The notes: generated from the letters alone by a model not told the origin. 64,000 nucleotides of DNA from JAHEKB01 sp049115575 (GCA_049115575.1 JAGDZU010000001.1:186001-250000), one strand, 5' to 3'; numbered from the stretch's first letter, positions 36,349 to 46,380 are shown. Made by a program: numbers and translations.

Positions 36349-38180
36349 TGTGTGGAATTGTTGGTATAACTGAAGTTAGTGATATTCAGGCCTTAAATGC
36401 CATGAATAACACTATCATTCATAGAGGACCAGATGATGAAGGTTATTACCACGACTCTGAAACTGGAGTTGCAATTGGAATGCGCCGACTTAGTATTATA
36501 GATCTTGAACACGGACATCAACCCATTTCTAATGAAGATGAGAGTTTACAAGTAGTGTGCAATGGAGAGATTTATAATTCACCGGAATTGCGTAAAGAAT
36601 TAGAATCCCGGGGTCATCAGTTTAAAACTAAGAATTCAGATGTGGAAGTCTTATTGCATTTGTATGAAGATTATGGGCTAGACATGATTCATAAACTGAA
36701 TGGGATGTATGGATTTGTAATATATGATAGCAAATTGAAGAGACTTTTTGGTGTGCGGGATAGAGTAGGTATAAAACCTCTTTACTACAGCCTTAGCAAT
36801 AAGCATTTTGCTTTTAGTTCAGAGTTGAGGTCCTTATTAGCCCTGGATTGGGTTAAACGAGACCTGAATCCTCAAAGTATTTCCAATTATTTCAGTTTTC
36901 AATATGTTCCCTCTCCTCAAACCGCATTTGAGCATATACAAAAAATTCCTGCTGGCCATTATTTTACCTACGATCTCAACAGCAAAAACCTGGAGGTGCA
37001 GTCATATTGGGAAGTAAATCCTATGCCTGTAGTTAAATCAGCAGAGGAGTGGAGAGAATCCGTTAGAAATGAAATGCAAAAAGCAATGATGCGGTGGACA
37101 TTAAGTGATGTTCCAATCGGTGTCTCGCTTTCAGGTGGAATTGATTCATCTGCATTAGTTGGTTTTCTCGCAAAATCTGGATTTAGCGATATCAGAACCT
37201 TTTCTATAGGATTTGATGACGAAAACTTAAAGAAATATGATGAGCTGGATCTAGCTCGGAAGGTATCGGATCATTGGGGAACAAAGCATTTAGAAGTTCA
37301 ACTCAATTCGTCTCGTGTACTTAAAGATTTGGATAAGATGGTTGGCCATTTAGATGAGCCTTATGGAGGAGGCTTGCCTTCTTGGTATGTATACAGTACC
37401 ATGGCCGATCATGTAAAAGTTGGAATGACCGGTACAGGAGGGGATGAGCTTTTTGGAAACTATGGGAAGGCATATAAATTCAATGAAGCCAAGAAATTGA
37501 AATTGAGAAGGATGGCAAAAGCTCTTCTTAAAAATAGATCTATAAATGAAGCAAGAGATGTTTTAAGATTTCCAAATGCATCATGTGCATGGATGTTCCT
37601 GAGAGAACACCATAAGAAAGACACGTTGTTTAAGGGTGTGAGTCAATTCAACGGTATTAAGGCGTCAGAATGGATTATAGAGGATCTCTGGAAGAATAAT
37701 TCTCAAAAAGATGTAAGAGATTTGATTCCCATGCTCGACTTTCCAAATCAATTGGCAGAAGAGTTTCTGTATGTAACAGACCGTTTCTCCATGGCACACA
37801 GTATTGAAGCTAGGGTTCCTTTTTTGGATCACGAGTTGATTGAATTGGTTATGCAGGTCCCAGCAGACATTAGAATAGGAAATCCAAATCCCAAACAGTT
37901 CTTAAAAGATATAGTGGAAGATTTGATTCCTCAAGATGTATTTAAGGCTAAGAAAAGAGGATTCGTTTTGCCGCTTAAAGAATGGACTAGAGGAGAATTG
38001 AGAGATATTGTTGAAACTTATTTATCACCAAACTTCCTTAAAAATCAAGGCATCCTCAGCGAGTTAACTTATGAGCAAATAGTTCAGCCTCATTTAAAAG
38101 GTCAAAAGAACAATACCGAAATGGTTTGGACTTTGTTAATGTTTCAGCTGTGGTATAAAACCTTTTCATTGCAAGCATGA
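36348..38180 (+). CDS. asnB: asparagine synthetase-like glutamine amidotransferase (AsnB/WbpS type)
   Basis: A 610-residue Ntn-glutaminase plus synthetase. Catalytic Cys2 is in MCGIVGI, followed by HRGPDDEGYY (glutaminase), the RLSIIDLEHGHQPI segment and NGEIYN. The synthetase domain has the ATP-binding VSLSGGIDSSALVGFLA near residue 260. In capsule loci such enzymes often amidate the carboxylate of a uronic acid (WbpS, GalNAcA amide) rather than make asparagine. With a WbpO-like dehydrogenase in the same operon, that is a fair guess. It overlaps its upstream neighbour by one base and the next by four. Confidence 0.9.
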   Translation: MCGIVGITEVSDIQALNAMNNTIIHRGPDDEGYYHDSETGVAIGMRRLSIIDLEHGHQPISNEDESLQVVCNGEIYNSPELRKELESRGHQFKTKNSDVEVLLHLYEDYGLDMIHKLNGMYGFVIYDSKLKRLFGVRDRVGIKPLYYSLSNKHFAFSSELRSLLALDWVKRDLNPQSISNYFSFQYVPSPQTAFEHIQKIPAGHYFTYDLNSKNLEVQSYWEVNPMPVVKSAEEWRESVRNEMQKAMMRWTLSDVPIGVSLSGGIDSSALVGFLAKSGFSDIRTFSIGFDDENLKKYDELDLARKVSDHWGTKHLEVQLNSSRVLKDLDKMVGHLDEPYGGGLPSWYVYSTMADHVKVGMTGTGGDELFGNYGKAYKFNEAKKLKLRRMAKALLKNRSINEARDVLRFPNASCAWMFLREHHKKDTLFKGVSQFNGIKASEWIIEDLWKNNSQKDVRDLIPMLDFPNQLAEEFLYVTDRFSMAHSIEARVPFLDHELIELVMQVPADIRIGNPNPKQFLKDIVEDLIPQDVFKAKKRGFVLPLKEWTRGELRDIVETYLSPNFLKNQGILSELTYEQIVQPHLKGQKNNTEMVWTLLMFQLWYKTFSLQA

Positions 38181-39439
38181 AAGTAATTCATTTGAGCTCG
38201 GCAGATAATAAGGGAGGAGGAGCAAGATCTGCCTATAGATTACACGAGGAACTCAATAAGAAAAATGTTGATTCCAAAATGTATGTAAGAAATAAGTATT
38301 CTTCAGATGATAAGGTTATCAAGTATGAACATTTCAGTTCACCATTGAGCAAGTTCAAACAAAGAATTAGAAAGAGGTTGGAGACCAGGGGGCAGGGGTA
38401 CATTTCTAGACAGAACACCATTTACAATGGATTCGCTCCAGCCACATCTCCACTGGGAAAATCACCATATAATCAATTGCCTTCAGCCGATATCATAACT
38501 TTGAATTGGGTAGCAGGCTTTTGGGACTATCGTCTATTGAATGCAATGCCAAATAAATGCAAGAAGATAATATGGAGATTGTCTGATATGCATCCCTTTA
38601 CAGGCGGTTGCTTCTATGATGCCTCATGTGGAAAGTACAAAACTGGTTGTGGTTCTTGTCCATGCCTTGATTCAAAAAAGGAAAAGGATTTGTCTCGAGC
38701 ATCTATAGGCTTAAAACGGAGTGTAATAGAAAGTTTGCCTAAAGGTTTCTTACATATAGTTGCTCAGAGCAAATGGATAGCAGAAGAAATCAAATCTAGT
38801 CAAGTTTTCAACGGGATTGAAGTAACCCACATTGCAAATGGCATAGATGAATCTGAGTTTAAACCTTTAGATAGAATGCAGTCAAGAAAAAGCCTAGGGA
38901 TAGCAGAAGATGAAAAAGTCATTATGTTCATTGCTCAATCATTGGGAAACCCAAGAAAGGGAGCTGCTTATTTCAAAGAAGCCATGGAAGTGGTAGGTAG
39001 ACAAATTGCAAACATTACTGTGCTTGCTGTTGGTGCTGATGGTTTTGGTCCAATAGATGGGGTGAAAATCAATGAAAAGAAAGATGTGAGTAGCGCGGAA
39101 GAACTAAGTGCTTGCTATTCAGCTGCGGATGTCTACGTAATTACTTCATTACAGGATAATTTACCCAATACCGTTTTGGAGGCTATGTCTTGCGGAACAC
39201 CTGTGGTAGGATTTGAAGTTGGCGGAGTACCAGACCTAGTAGAAAATGAAAAATCTGGATATCTCATTGAAACCAAGAATGTGCAACAATTGGCCAGTCA
39301 GGTTATAAAACTTATTGAGCAGCCAGATTTATGTGTAGAAATGGGGTCCAATGCAAGAAAGAGAGTATTGGAGCACTATACAATTAGTGGTCAAACGTAT
39401 AAATACATTAACCTGTATCAGAGTTTGCTAAAGGAATAG
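38177..39439 (+). CDS. glycosyltransferase family 4
   Basis: A 420-residue GT-B enzyme. The N-terminal Rossmann half opens MKVIHLSSADNKGGGARSAY. A Cys-rich stretch (GGCFYDASCGKYKTGC...CPC) near residue 150 is typical of a WcaC-like group. The C-terminal half carries EDEKVIMFIAQSLGNPRKGA and the retaining GT4 donor motif NLPNTVLEAMSCGTPVVGF (E-x7-E). It would add a sugar to the lipid-linked repeat in the cytoplasm. Sugar and linkage cannot be predicted. ATGA-type overlap with asnB. Confidence 0.88.
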   Translation: MKVIHLSSADNKGGGARSAYRLHEELNKKNVDSKMYVRNKYSSDDKVIKYEHFSSPLSKFKQRIRKRLETRGQGYISRQNTIYNGFAPATSPLGKSPYNQLPSADIITLNWVAGFWDYRLLNAMPNKCKKIIWRLSDMHPFTGGCFYDASCGKYKTGCGSCPCLDSKKEKDLSRASIGLKRSVIESLPKGFLHIVAQSKWIAEEIKSSQVFNGIEVTHIANGIDESEFKPLDRMQSRKSLGIAEDEKVIMFIAQSLGNPRKGAAYFKEAMEVVGRQIANITVLAVGADGFGPIDGVKINEKKDVSSAEELSACYSAADVYVITSLQDNLPNTVLEAMSCGTPVVGFEVGGVPDLVENEKSGYLIETKNVQQLASQVIKLIEQPDLCVEMGSNARKRVLEHYTISGQTYKYINLYQSLLKE

Positions 39440-39440
39440 G

Positions 39441-40136
39441 ATGTTTACTATAATCACGGTGAATTTCAATAACAAGGAAGGCTTAGAGCGCAGCATAAAT
39501 AGCTTTATCAGTCAGGATTATGTAGAGAAGGAGTTAATAATAGTTGATGGTGGTTCTACAGACGGAAGTTTAGAAGTGATTAAAGAATACAATCAGCATA
39601 TTGATCAGATAGTCGTAGATGAAGACGAGGGTATTTATGACGCCATGAATATTGGACTAGGGCTAGCTTCAGATCATAGTACCTTTATCCACTTTCTAAA
39701 TTCAGGCGACGTTTTTTGTAACCAGAATGTACTCAACAAGGTATATAAGTCAGCCTTGCAGTTTAATGGTCATATATACGGTGATGTAAAACGCAATGGA
39801 GTGATCATTGGAAGTGCTCCAACAATTAACTACAGAACGATGTCTGGTGATATGATTTGTCATCAAGCAATATTTTTCAATACCAAGATTCATAAGCAAG
39901 TATTATACGATACCAGCTACAGCATATGTGCTGATTATAAAATGATATTGGAATTTATCAAGTCTTCAGTTCCTTTTAAGAAAATAGAGCTTGTCATCTG
40001 CACTATAGAGCTTGGAGGAATTAGTTCAGTTAGAAGAAAAAAACTTCATGAAGAAAAAAACAGCATAAGAAAAAAATATCCTAAACTGCTGTTTTATACC
40101 TATTTAAAGAGAATGAAGAGATTAATTACAGTTTAA
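39441..40136 (+). CDS. glycosyltransferase family 2 (WcaE-like)
   Basis: A 231-residue GT-A enzyme. FTIITVNFNNKEGLERSINS opens the nucleotide-binding fold. LIIVDGGSTDGSLEVI, DEDEGIYDAMNIGLGLA and the metal-binding FLNSGDVF (a variant of DxD) follow. The EGIYDAMN pattern is typical of the WcaE/PGL-like subgroup in exopolysaccharide clusters. It is an inverting transferase. It is one base after the GT4 stop. Confidence 0.88.
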   Translation: MFTIITVNFNNKEGLERSINSFISQDYVEKELIIVDGGSTDGSLEVIKEYNQHIDQIVVDEDEGIYDAMNIGLGLASDHSTFIHFLNSGDVFCNQNVLNKVYKSALQFNGHIYGDVKRNGVIIGSAPTINYRTMSGDMICHQAIFFNTKIHKQVLYDTSYSICADYKMILEFIKSSVPFKKIELVICTIELGGISSVRRKKLHEEKNSIRKKYPKLLFYTYLKRMKRLITV

Positions 40137-40141
40137 AAGTA

Positions 40142-41200
40142 ATGAAATCAAATAAGCCAGGAGTCCTATACTTTTTATGCACAGATAATAATCAACCTGC
40201 AGGAGGAAGACAAATTATTTATGGATTGGTTGATATTCTAAATGCCAATAATGTAAAGTCATTTGCTTTGCATCAAAGCAAGGGATTTAAATATACTTGG
40301 TTTAAAAATGAAACATCTGTTGCTTATACTACTCAGTTTAAAACTAGAAAGTATGCCAAAAAAGGTCTATTAGGTAAACTAAAAATTCTCCTTTTAGCTA
40401 TTAAAGAAGAATTTCAAGGCAAGGATGACAATAAAATAGAACTTTCTGGGGATGATATTCTGGTCATCCCTGAGACTCGCATAACACAATTAGAAACATT
40501 TAAGGTAGGTGTAAAACTGGTTACTTTAGCACAGAATGTTTATTTGAGTTTTGCTGGTGAGAATGATTTCAAACATATTAGTAATGCATACCGTGACAAT
40601 GCCATTAGTCTGCGAATTTCGATGTCTGAATTAGGGTATAAAACAAGGACTTTCTTGTTTCCCAATCAATTAGTGGAACATGTTCCAATATTCATAGATG
40701 AGTCGCGCTTTCAATTTCATAAAGTCAAGAAAAGAATAATTGCTTACATGCCGCAAAAAATGGAAAGCGATGCAAAATTTCTTCTCAATACATTAGCAAT
40801 AAGAAATAAGTGTTGGGATTATGAATTTGTACCAATAGTTGGTAAAACCTATCATCAAGTTGCTCAAATATTGAAAGAAACGTTAATCTTCCTCAGTTTT
40901 TCTTATAGAGAAGGTTTAGGCTTGCCACCATTAGAAGCCATGGCATCAGGATGTATAGTCATAGGCTATTCTGGTAATGGGGGGAATGAATTTTTTGGAA
41001 CCAAATACTTCAATCAGATAGAAGAAGGCGATATTATATCTTATGCTTCTAAAGTTGAAGAAATTATTGAAGAGTATGGTAGCAACCGTCAAAGATTGGA
41101 TCAATTAAGAGAAGAGGGATCTTCCTATGTTTTGGAAAGATATTCTAAAACAAATACAGAGAAAGCTCTAATCCAAAGCTTTAAAACAATCATTGAATGA
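40142..41200 (+). CDS. glycosyltransferase, GT4-like
   Basis: A 352-residue GT-B-type protein. The N-terminal part is diverged, with an unusual opening VLYFLCTDNNQPAGGRQI. The C-terminal motif YREGLGLPPLEAMASGCIVIGY is a clear GT4 donor site (E-x7-E). The acceptor half has a long basic stretch around 70-90 (TRKYAKKGLLGKLK) that could touch the membrane. Donor and linkage are unknown. It is followed by a 4-bp overlapping GT2 gene. Confidence 0.82.
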   Translation: MKSNKPGVLYFLCTDNNQPAGGRQIIYGLVDILNANNVKSFALHQSKGFKYTWFKNETSVAYTTQFKTRKYAKKGLLGKLKILLLAIKEEFQGKDDNKIELSGDDILVIPETRITQLETFKVGVKLVTLAQNVYLSFAGENDFKHISNAYRDNAISLRISMSELGYKTRTFLFPNQLVEHVPIFIDESRFQFHKVKKRIIAYMPQKMESDAKFLLNTLAIRNKCWDYEFVPIVGKTYHQVAQILKETLIFLSFSYREGLGLPPLEAMASGCIVIGYSGNGGNEFFGTKYFNQIEEGDIISYASKVEEIIEEYGSNRQRLDQLREEGSSYVLERYSKTNTEKALIQSFKTIIE

Positions 41201-42150
41201 GCTCCAGATCAATGTTTTCCATAATTGTTCCTACTTATAATAGAGTGAATGTTTTACCAAGGGCATTAAAGAGTGTTGTGAATCAGACCTATAGGCCTAT
41301 TCACCTTATAGTTGTAGATGATGGATCCTCGGATAACACAGATAATTTCATGAATGAGTGGATTGCTAAAAACCAATCCGCAGATTTACTTGTAGACTAT
41401 ATAAAACAGAACAACGGAGGAGCTGGTGCTGCGAGAAATACTGGCATTTCACATATAAAAGGGACGTATGTCCAATATCTAGATTCAGATGATGAGTTAC
41501 ATCCTGAAAGACTTAGCAAATTACAGACCTTATTTGAAGAAGAGAGTGTTGATTTTATTCAAACTGGTTTCGACAATATAGATCATAATAGCGGAGAAAA
41601 AATAAGTACTAGATATGGTAGACTAAAGAACACCATTTATGAGCAAATGTTGATGGGAGTATTATGGCCTAATACTCTGAGATCGGCATTTACCACCAAA
41701 CTTGTTAAAGAGATTGGTCTTTGGAATACATCCATGATTTGCTTTGAAGATAGGGAGTATGTAGAACGTGCAATTTTGCACGCCAATAAACCAATATGTA
41801 TAAGGGAGGTTTTAGCCACTGCAAGCAGACATGTAGGCGGCAACATCACAGACCATCTCAAAACAGAACAAGGGCGTGAAAACCGGGTACGTTGTGAAAA
41901 ACAATTGGTAGAAAGGATAGATGATATACCTACTGCTGAATCGTATAAAAAGCTATTTAAATCCAGAATGTATACCCTGTCACTTAGATGTTTTGCGGAA
42001 GGATGGACTGAATTAGGAAATGAGTGTCTATTGCTGGCCAATTCCATCACAACAAAACGAGATTTAAAAAACAGCTTTAAAAAGTTTATGCTTGGAAGCG
42101 GAGCATTCACTAAATCACTCTTGATTCTCATTTACAAACGCTTTACTTAA
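41197..42150 (+). CDS. glycosyltransferase family 2
   Basis: A 317-residue GT-A enzyme with FSIIVPTYNRVNVLPRALKS, LIVVDDGSSDNTDNFMNEW, NGGAGAARNTGISHIKG and the metal-binding YLDSDDELHPERL. These are textbook family 2 motifs. An extra C-terminal 90 residues are basic and helical. It is inverting and cytoplasmic at the membrane. The start ATGA overlaps the previous stop. Substrate unknown. Confidence 0.9.
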   Translation: MSSRSMFSIIVPTYNRVNVLPRALKSVVNQTYRPIHLIVVDDGSSDNTDNFMNEWIAKNQSADLLVDYIKQNNGGAGAARNTGISHIKGTYVQYLDSDDELHPERLSKLQTLFEEESVDFIQTGFDNIDHNSGEKISTRYGRLKNTIYEQMLMGVLWPNTLRSAFTTKLVKEIGLWNTSMICFEDREYVERAILHANKPICIREVLATASRHVGGNITDHLKTEQGRENRVRCEKQLVERIDDIPTAESYKKLFKSRMYTLSLRCFAEGWTELGNECLLLANSITTKRDLKNSFKKFMLGSGAFTKSLLILIYKRFT

Positions 42151-42157
42151 ACAATAT

Positions 42158-43258
42158 ATGAGCCTCGCTGAAAACTTACACGAGATAAAAAAAACTATTA
42201 AGCAGAGTTTATTGCTTTTAAAACACGGCTTACCCTACATAAAGTGGAGTAGCCTAAAAGTAATTCCTCCTAGTTTCTCTTATAATAGAAGTAAACCCAA
42301 TATTCTTTGGATAGGAGCCTTTCCTGCAAGACATAGAAACGTTGGCGACCATGCACAAACAGTAGCAGTACTTCAATTTTTCAAAAAGCATTTTCCTGAG
42401 TACCATGTTATTCGAATGAATAGGAATCAGGTAAAAAAATCAAAATCTGGTATAAAGAAATTGGGCAGCCAGTTCAATGAACAGGATTTGGTTATTATGC
42501 ATAGTAGCGGAGATTTTGGCAGCCAACATTATAATCCAGAAGGCTGTTGGCATCTTACAAGGAAAGAGATTGTGAATAGTTTTCCTAAGTCTCAAATAGT
42601 AAACCTCCCTACCACGGTAATTTATGATGAGAGTCCAAGCGCACAGCAACTACTAAAGGAAGACACTCGTGATTTTGGAGGAAGCAACTTTATGTTATTG
42701 TGCAGAGAAAATGTAAGCTTGTCATATGTGAAAGACGTTTTCTCTAGCAGAAATGAATTCTTTCCTGATTTCGTGTTTTACTTACAGAGACCTGAAGCTA
42801 CAAAAAAAAGAAACGGAGCCTTGGTTATACTTCGATCAGATAGCGAAGCAAAGCTGGGGTCAGAACAAAGAGCCGATTTAATAGCGACTTTGAAAAAGAG
42901 TTTCAATAAGGTAGATGACGTAGATATACTTAATGCTGACTTTCCAGTAACTGAGCTCGTGGAAGAGAACTATGTCTCTCACATTCAAGATGTTTACGAG
43001 AAGTATGAACTTGTTATTACAGACCGAATGCACGGAATGATCTTAGCTGTAACCACCAATACCCCATGTCTAGCACTTGACAGTGGTATCCCTCATAAAA
43101 TTAACGCATATGAGTCCTTTTTAGCTCCAGCTGTCACCTTCTTTAAAGGTACTAGTTTTAATAAAGAGCAATTCCAAGAGGTGATTAACTCTAGATCTGG
43201 ATCGCCGGATTTGAGTGAATATTATAATGGTTTCCGATCAAAAGTGGTGAAAACCTAG
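42158..43258 (+). CDS. polysaccharide pyruvyl transferase family protein
   Basis: A 366-residue PF04230-type protein. The N-terminus has WIGAFPARHRNVGDHAQTVA (N-x-G-D motif that begins the family) and VIMHSSGDFGSQHYNPEG. The C-terminal donor region VITDRMHGMILAVTTNTPCL carries the diagnostic D-R-x-H-G-x-I. It would transfer pyruvate from phosphoenolpyruvate to a sugar as a ketal (or, in some members, transfer another group), adding a carboxylate charge. It lies among glycosyltransferases and the sulfotransferases, fitting an anionic polymer. Confidence 0.87.
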   Translation: MSLAENLHEIKKTIKQSLLLLKHGLPYIKWSSLKVIPPSFSYNRSKPNILWIGAFPARHRNVGDHAQTVAVLQFFKKHFPEYHVIRMNRNQVKKSKSGIKKLGSQFNEQDLVIMHSSGDFGSQHYNPEGCWHLTRKEIVNSFPKSQIVNLPTTVIYDESPSAQQLLKEDTRDFGGSNFMLLCRENVSLSYVKDVFSSRNEFFPDFVFYLQRPEATKKRNGALVILRSDSEAKLGSEQRADLIATLKKSFNKVDDVDILNADFPVTELVEENYVSHIQDVYEKYELVITDRMHGMILAVTTNTPCLALDSGIPHKINAYESFLAPAVTFFKGTSFNKEQFQEVINSRSGSPDLSEYYNGFRSKVVKT

Positions 43259-43260
43259 CA

Positions 43261-44268
43261 TTGAAAATTTTAATGATCATAGCTGGTCCTAAGACCAAGG
43301 CAAGCAGTAGAGTGAGAGCATATTGGTTGGCTGAAGCTTTGAAAATTCACAAAGTTAGATGTAAGCTTATTCACCCCAAATCTGCAGTACAACTTTTCAA
43401 ATTGATGTTCATCATTTGGAAATACAGGGTTGTATTTTTTCAGAAGTCCTATTCAATCTACGATTATTATGTTTTGAGAATAGCCAATGCTATGGGCAAA
43501 ACAACCATATTAGACATTGATGATTCTCCTTCAAAATCTAACAATCCAAAAACTTTAGCAAATTTCAGAATGATGGCAACCCATGCCACGGCAGTCTTTG
43601 CTGGAAGTAAAAACCTGCTGTATCTAGTTCAAAGCCCACAGAACAATGCCTATCTCATTCCTTCAAGCATCTTGCTAAAGCATTATCCCAAACCTGTTGA
43701 AAAGAAAACCCATGACGTTTGTATAGGTTGGATTGGAAATGGAGCGCATTACAAAGATGACTTAATCCAGATTCTATATCCGGCTCTTAAAGCAATAGAC
43801 AGCAATGTGACTGTGAAACTAAAGTTGGTTGGTGCAAGTGGGCAGATGGAGTTATTAAACACTTTTAGTCTACTCCCCAATGTTCAATTGGAAATTGTGG
43901 ATACAATCGATTGGTCAAATCCAACAGCTGTGAGAGCACAGATTGGTTCTTTTGACATTGGGGTCTACCCTTTAATAGATAATGACTTCAATACCTATAA
44001 GTGTGGTTTTAAGGCTTTAGAATATATGGCACTTTACATTCCAGTTATATCAAGCGATGTTGCCATAAATAGTTCAATTATTGATCACGGCAATACTGGA
44101 ATATTAGCCAGTTCAAAAGAAGAATGGACACAGGCTTTAAACAGTTTAATAAACAAACCAGACCTACGAAAAAAAATGGGTGAAGCTGGTAGAGAGAAAG
44201 TTGAGAATGAGTTTAGCATGTTTATTACGGCGCAAAAAGTAATGGATATAGTCACCAAATATGGCTAA
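43261..44268 (+). CDS. glycosyltransferase, GT4-like
   Basis: A 335-residue GT-B protein starting at TTG 43261, which places KILMIIAGP as the first strand; a later ATG would cut it. N-terminal ASSRVRAYWLAEALK, the ILDIDDSPS segment and a C-terminal donor site FKALEYMALYIPVISSDV (E-x-x-A-x6-P-V) show the fold. The EX7E motif is partly changed (E-Y-M-A). It belongs to a variant group often annotated only as glycosyltransferase. It overlaps the next sulfotransferase gene by 8 bp. Confidence 0.8.
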   Translation: MKILMIIAGPKTKASSRVRAYWLAEALKIHKVRCKLIHPKSAVQLFKLMFIIWKYRVVFFQKSYSIYDYYVLRIANAMGKTTILDIDDSPSKSNNPKTLANFRMMATHATAVFAGSKNLLYLVQSPQNNAYLIPSSILLKHYPKPVEKKTHDVCIGWIGNGAHYKDDLIQILYPALKAIDSNVTVKLKLVGASGQMELLNTFSLLPNVQLEIVDTIDWSNPTAVRAQIGSFDIGVYPLIDNDFNTYKCGFKALEYMALYIPVISSDVAINSSIIDHGNTGILASSKEEWTQALNSLINKPDLRKKMGEAGREKVENEFSMFITAQKVMDIVTKYG

Positions 44269-45175
44269 TAAACAACCTAATCTGTTTCTAATTGGAGGTA
44301 TGAGGTGTGGTTCCACCAGCTTGCATTTTCTGCTTTCTCAGCATCCTGAAATATTCATGAGTAAGGTTAAAGAACCCATGTATTATAATGCTGAATACAT
44401 GCGATCTCGACTAGATGCAGATGATGCCTTGAAAGATAAATTGCAGAAATTTGAAGCTAGAGGTAAATACAGAACTACAGAGGCTTATAGGAGTTTGTTT
44501 AAAGAGGCTAATAGTGAGTTGTTTTTAGGCGAATCATCGCACTATTTATATAATCCAGCTGTGGCAGAAACTATTTATAGAGACGAACCTCAAAGTCGAA
44601 TTCTAATTTCCATAAGAAATCCTATTGATAGAATTTTTTCTGAGTATCAGTATTACCAGAGGGAGAACCCAAATGAGCTGAGCTTTGAGGAATTTGCTTT
44701 TGAGAACTGTGAATTTGACGAAGAGGGTTCTATAGTCAGTATAAAATCTAGATTGAATAAAAGTTTCTACAGTAAGAATATTGCTCAGTGGATTGCCCGA
44801 TTTGGTAGAGAAAAGGTTATGGTCATTTTGTTTGATAACTTGAAAACCAAACCTAAAGAAACCATTAGAAATATTTACAACTGGCTTGATTTGGATGTGC
44901 ACTTTGAACCGACCTTAGTCCATACCGAAAAATCGGGGAAGGTGAAGAACCAGAAGGTATTTGAGAAGTTCAAGAAGTTTTCTTCTGCATCGTGGATTAG
45001 AAATCTATTAAGCGAAAAACAACGGAAAAAATTAAGGTCATGGTTTTACCAGAAAAGTTTGAGTAAACAAGAGATGGCCCCTGAAACTAGACTGAAGTTG
45101 AATAGCATCTTTAAAGAAGAGATTGACGAATTAGAACAATTGGTTCAAATAAATCTTGAGCATTGGAAGAATTGA
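44261..45175 (+). CDS. sulfotransferase (Sulfotransfer_1 / heparan-type)
   Basis: A 304-residue protein. The phosphosulfate loop is LFLIGGMRCGSTSLHFLL (Arg15-Cys-Gly-Ser), with SQHPEIFMSKVKEPMYY next, as in N-deacetylase/N-sulfotransferase-like domains. The 3'-phosphate motif is RILISIRNPIDRIFSEYQYY (Arg near 117, Ser near 125). The C-terminal LDVHFEPTLVHTEKSGK matches the substrate-binding end (K-S-G). It is flanked on both sides by glycosyltransferases, which suggests it acts on a sugar built by them. Confidence 0.88.
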   Translation: MANKQPNLFLIGGMRCGSTSLHFLLSQHPEIFMSKVKEPMYYNAEYMRSRLDADDALKDKLQKFEARGKYRTTEAYRSLFKEANSELFLGESSHYLYNPAVAETIYRDEPQSRILISIRNPIDRIFSEYQYYQRENPNELSFEEFAFENCEFDEEGSIVSIKSRLNKSFYSKNIAQWIARFGREKVMVILFDNLKTKPKETIRNIYNWLDLDVHFEPTLVHTEKSGKVKNQKVFEKFKKFSSASWIRNLLSEKQRKKLRSWFYQKSLSKQEMAPETRLKLNSIFKEEIDELEQLVQINLEHWKN

Positions 45176-46380
45176 CAAATTATAGGATTAAAGTAGCGTT
45201 TGGTTCTGTTCCCAAGGATGGAGGTACTTTCACATTTTATAGAAACCAAAGGAAAGCCCTGAAAAAGCTTGGAGTTGATATGTATTGTGTGTCGATTGGT
45301 CCAGAACAAGCAGACTTGTGGGAGGAGAGTTATGCAGATGAGAATTGTGTATTACTGGCCCCAAGCGTAGAATCGGTAAAAGGGCAAGCAAAAATATTCG
45401 TCCAGTGGTGTCAAGATGAAAGAATAGATATTGTTATGGCCATTAATTCTAAGGCTATACTATCTTCATTAGCTCACTTGCCTTCACATATTAAGATAGT
45501 ATCAAGATGTGCTAATGCCTTTGAACACGGTTATAGAATAACCATGTCTGGAGGTAATCGATTGTCGAGAATTGTTGCTCTTACCCCGAGACTTAGGAAT
45601 GATCTTATTGAGAGTTATGGGGCATCTGAGAGCATGATTACCCTTATTCCAAATGGAATAGAGGACAGTATGTTCAAAGCAGACCGTTTTCAAGCAGATA
45701 GAAACGCGCTCAATATTGGCTTTCTCGGGAGACTTGAGCATCAGCAAAAGGGGGTCATGCATATTCCACCAATAATGGAAGAGTTAAAGAAAACAGGAAT
45801 TCCTTTTCACCTCAAAGTAGCAGGTAAAGGGAAACATAGGGCGGAATTGGAAACGGAGCTTTCCAAAGTATTGTCTAAAAGTGAATATGAGTTTTTAGGA
45901 GCTTTAAATCCAAATGAAATTCCAAGTTTTTTCAGTGAACAAGATGTATACCTCTTTACTTCTCATTTTGAAGGATGTCCAAATGCACTTTTAGAAGCTA
46001 TGATGGCTTCTGTAGCTCCAGTTTCATGGATCATCAAAGGGATAACAGACTTTATTATTGAAGATGGGAAAACTGGTTTTCTCTTGGAAACAGGAGATTA
46101 CCAAGGAATGGCCTCAAGCTTAGCTGAGCTGCAAAATGATAGAGAGGCATTACTCAAAATACGAACAAATGCAGCTGCAGAGGCGAGGGCAAGATTTACC
46201 ACAGAAATTTGTGCTCAAGAATACCAGAAATTGTTTAAACAAGTGATTCAAGAGCCATCAAAGAAAGTAGAAGTCTTGTCTTGGAATGATTTCAAAATTG
46301 ACCCAAATTTCGGAAGAGAAAAGCTATACTGGTTACCTTATCAATGGAGAAAACGAATAAAACAGCTAGTTAAAGGATGA
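45172..46380 (+). CDS. glycosyltransferase family 4
   Basis: A 402-residue GT-B enzyme. I chose TTG 45172, which overlaps the previous stop as TTGA; TTG 45163 is an alternative adding three residues. N-terminal RIKVAFGSVPKDGGTFTFYR is typical, with SVPKDGGT as the glycine-rich acceptor loop. NIGFLGRLEHQQKGVMHI opens the donor half, and FEGCPNALLEAMMASVAPVS is the donor motif. Retaining. The C-terminal 50 residues are basic. Sugar unknown. Confidence 0.87.
   Translation: MTNYRIKVAFGSVPKDGGTFTFYRNQRKALKKLGVDMYCVSIGPEQADLWEESYADENCVLLAPSVESVKGQAKIFVQWCQDERIDIVMAINSKAILSSLAHLPSHIKIVSRCANAFEHGYRITMSGGNRLSRIVALTPRLRNDLIESYGASESMITLIPNGIEDSMFKADRFQADRNALNIGFLGRLEHQQKGVMHIPPIMEELKKTGIPFHLKVAGKGKHRAELETELSKVLSKSEYEFLGALNPNEIPSFFSEQDVYLFTSHFEGCPNALLEAMMASVAPVSWIIKGITDFIIEDGKTGFLLETGDYQGMASSLAELQNDREALLKIRTNAAAEARARFTTEICAQEYQKLFKQVIQEPSKKVEVLSWNDFKIDPNFGREKLYWLPYQWRKRIKQLVKG

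Noticed and set aside
41637..42131. 164-residue minus-strand open frame
   Set aside because: It lies wholly inside a clear GT2 gene and shows no recognisable motif. The same holds for 9413-9817 inside the FG-GAP gene.
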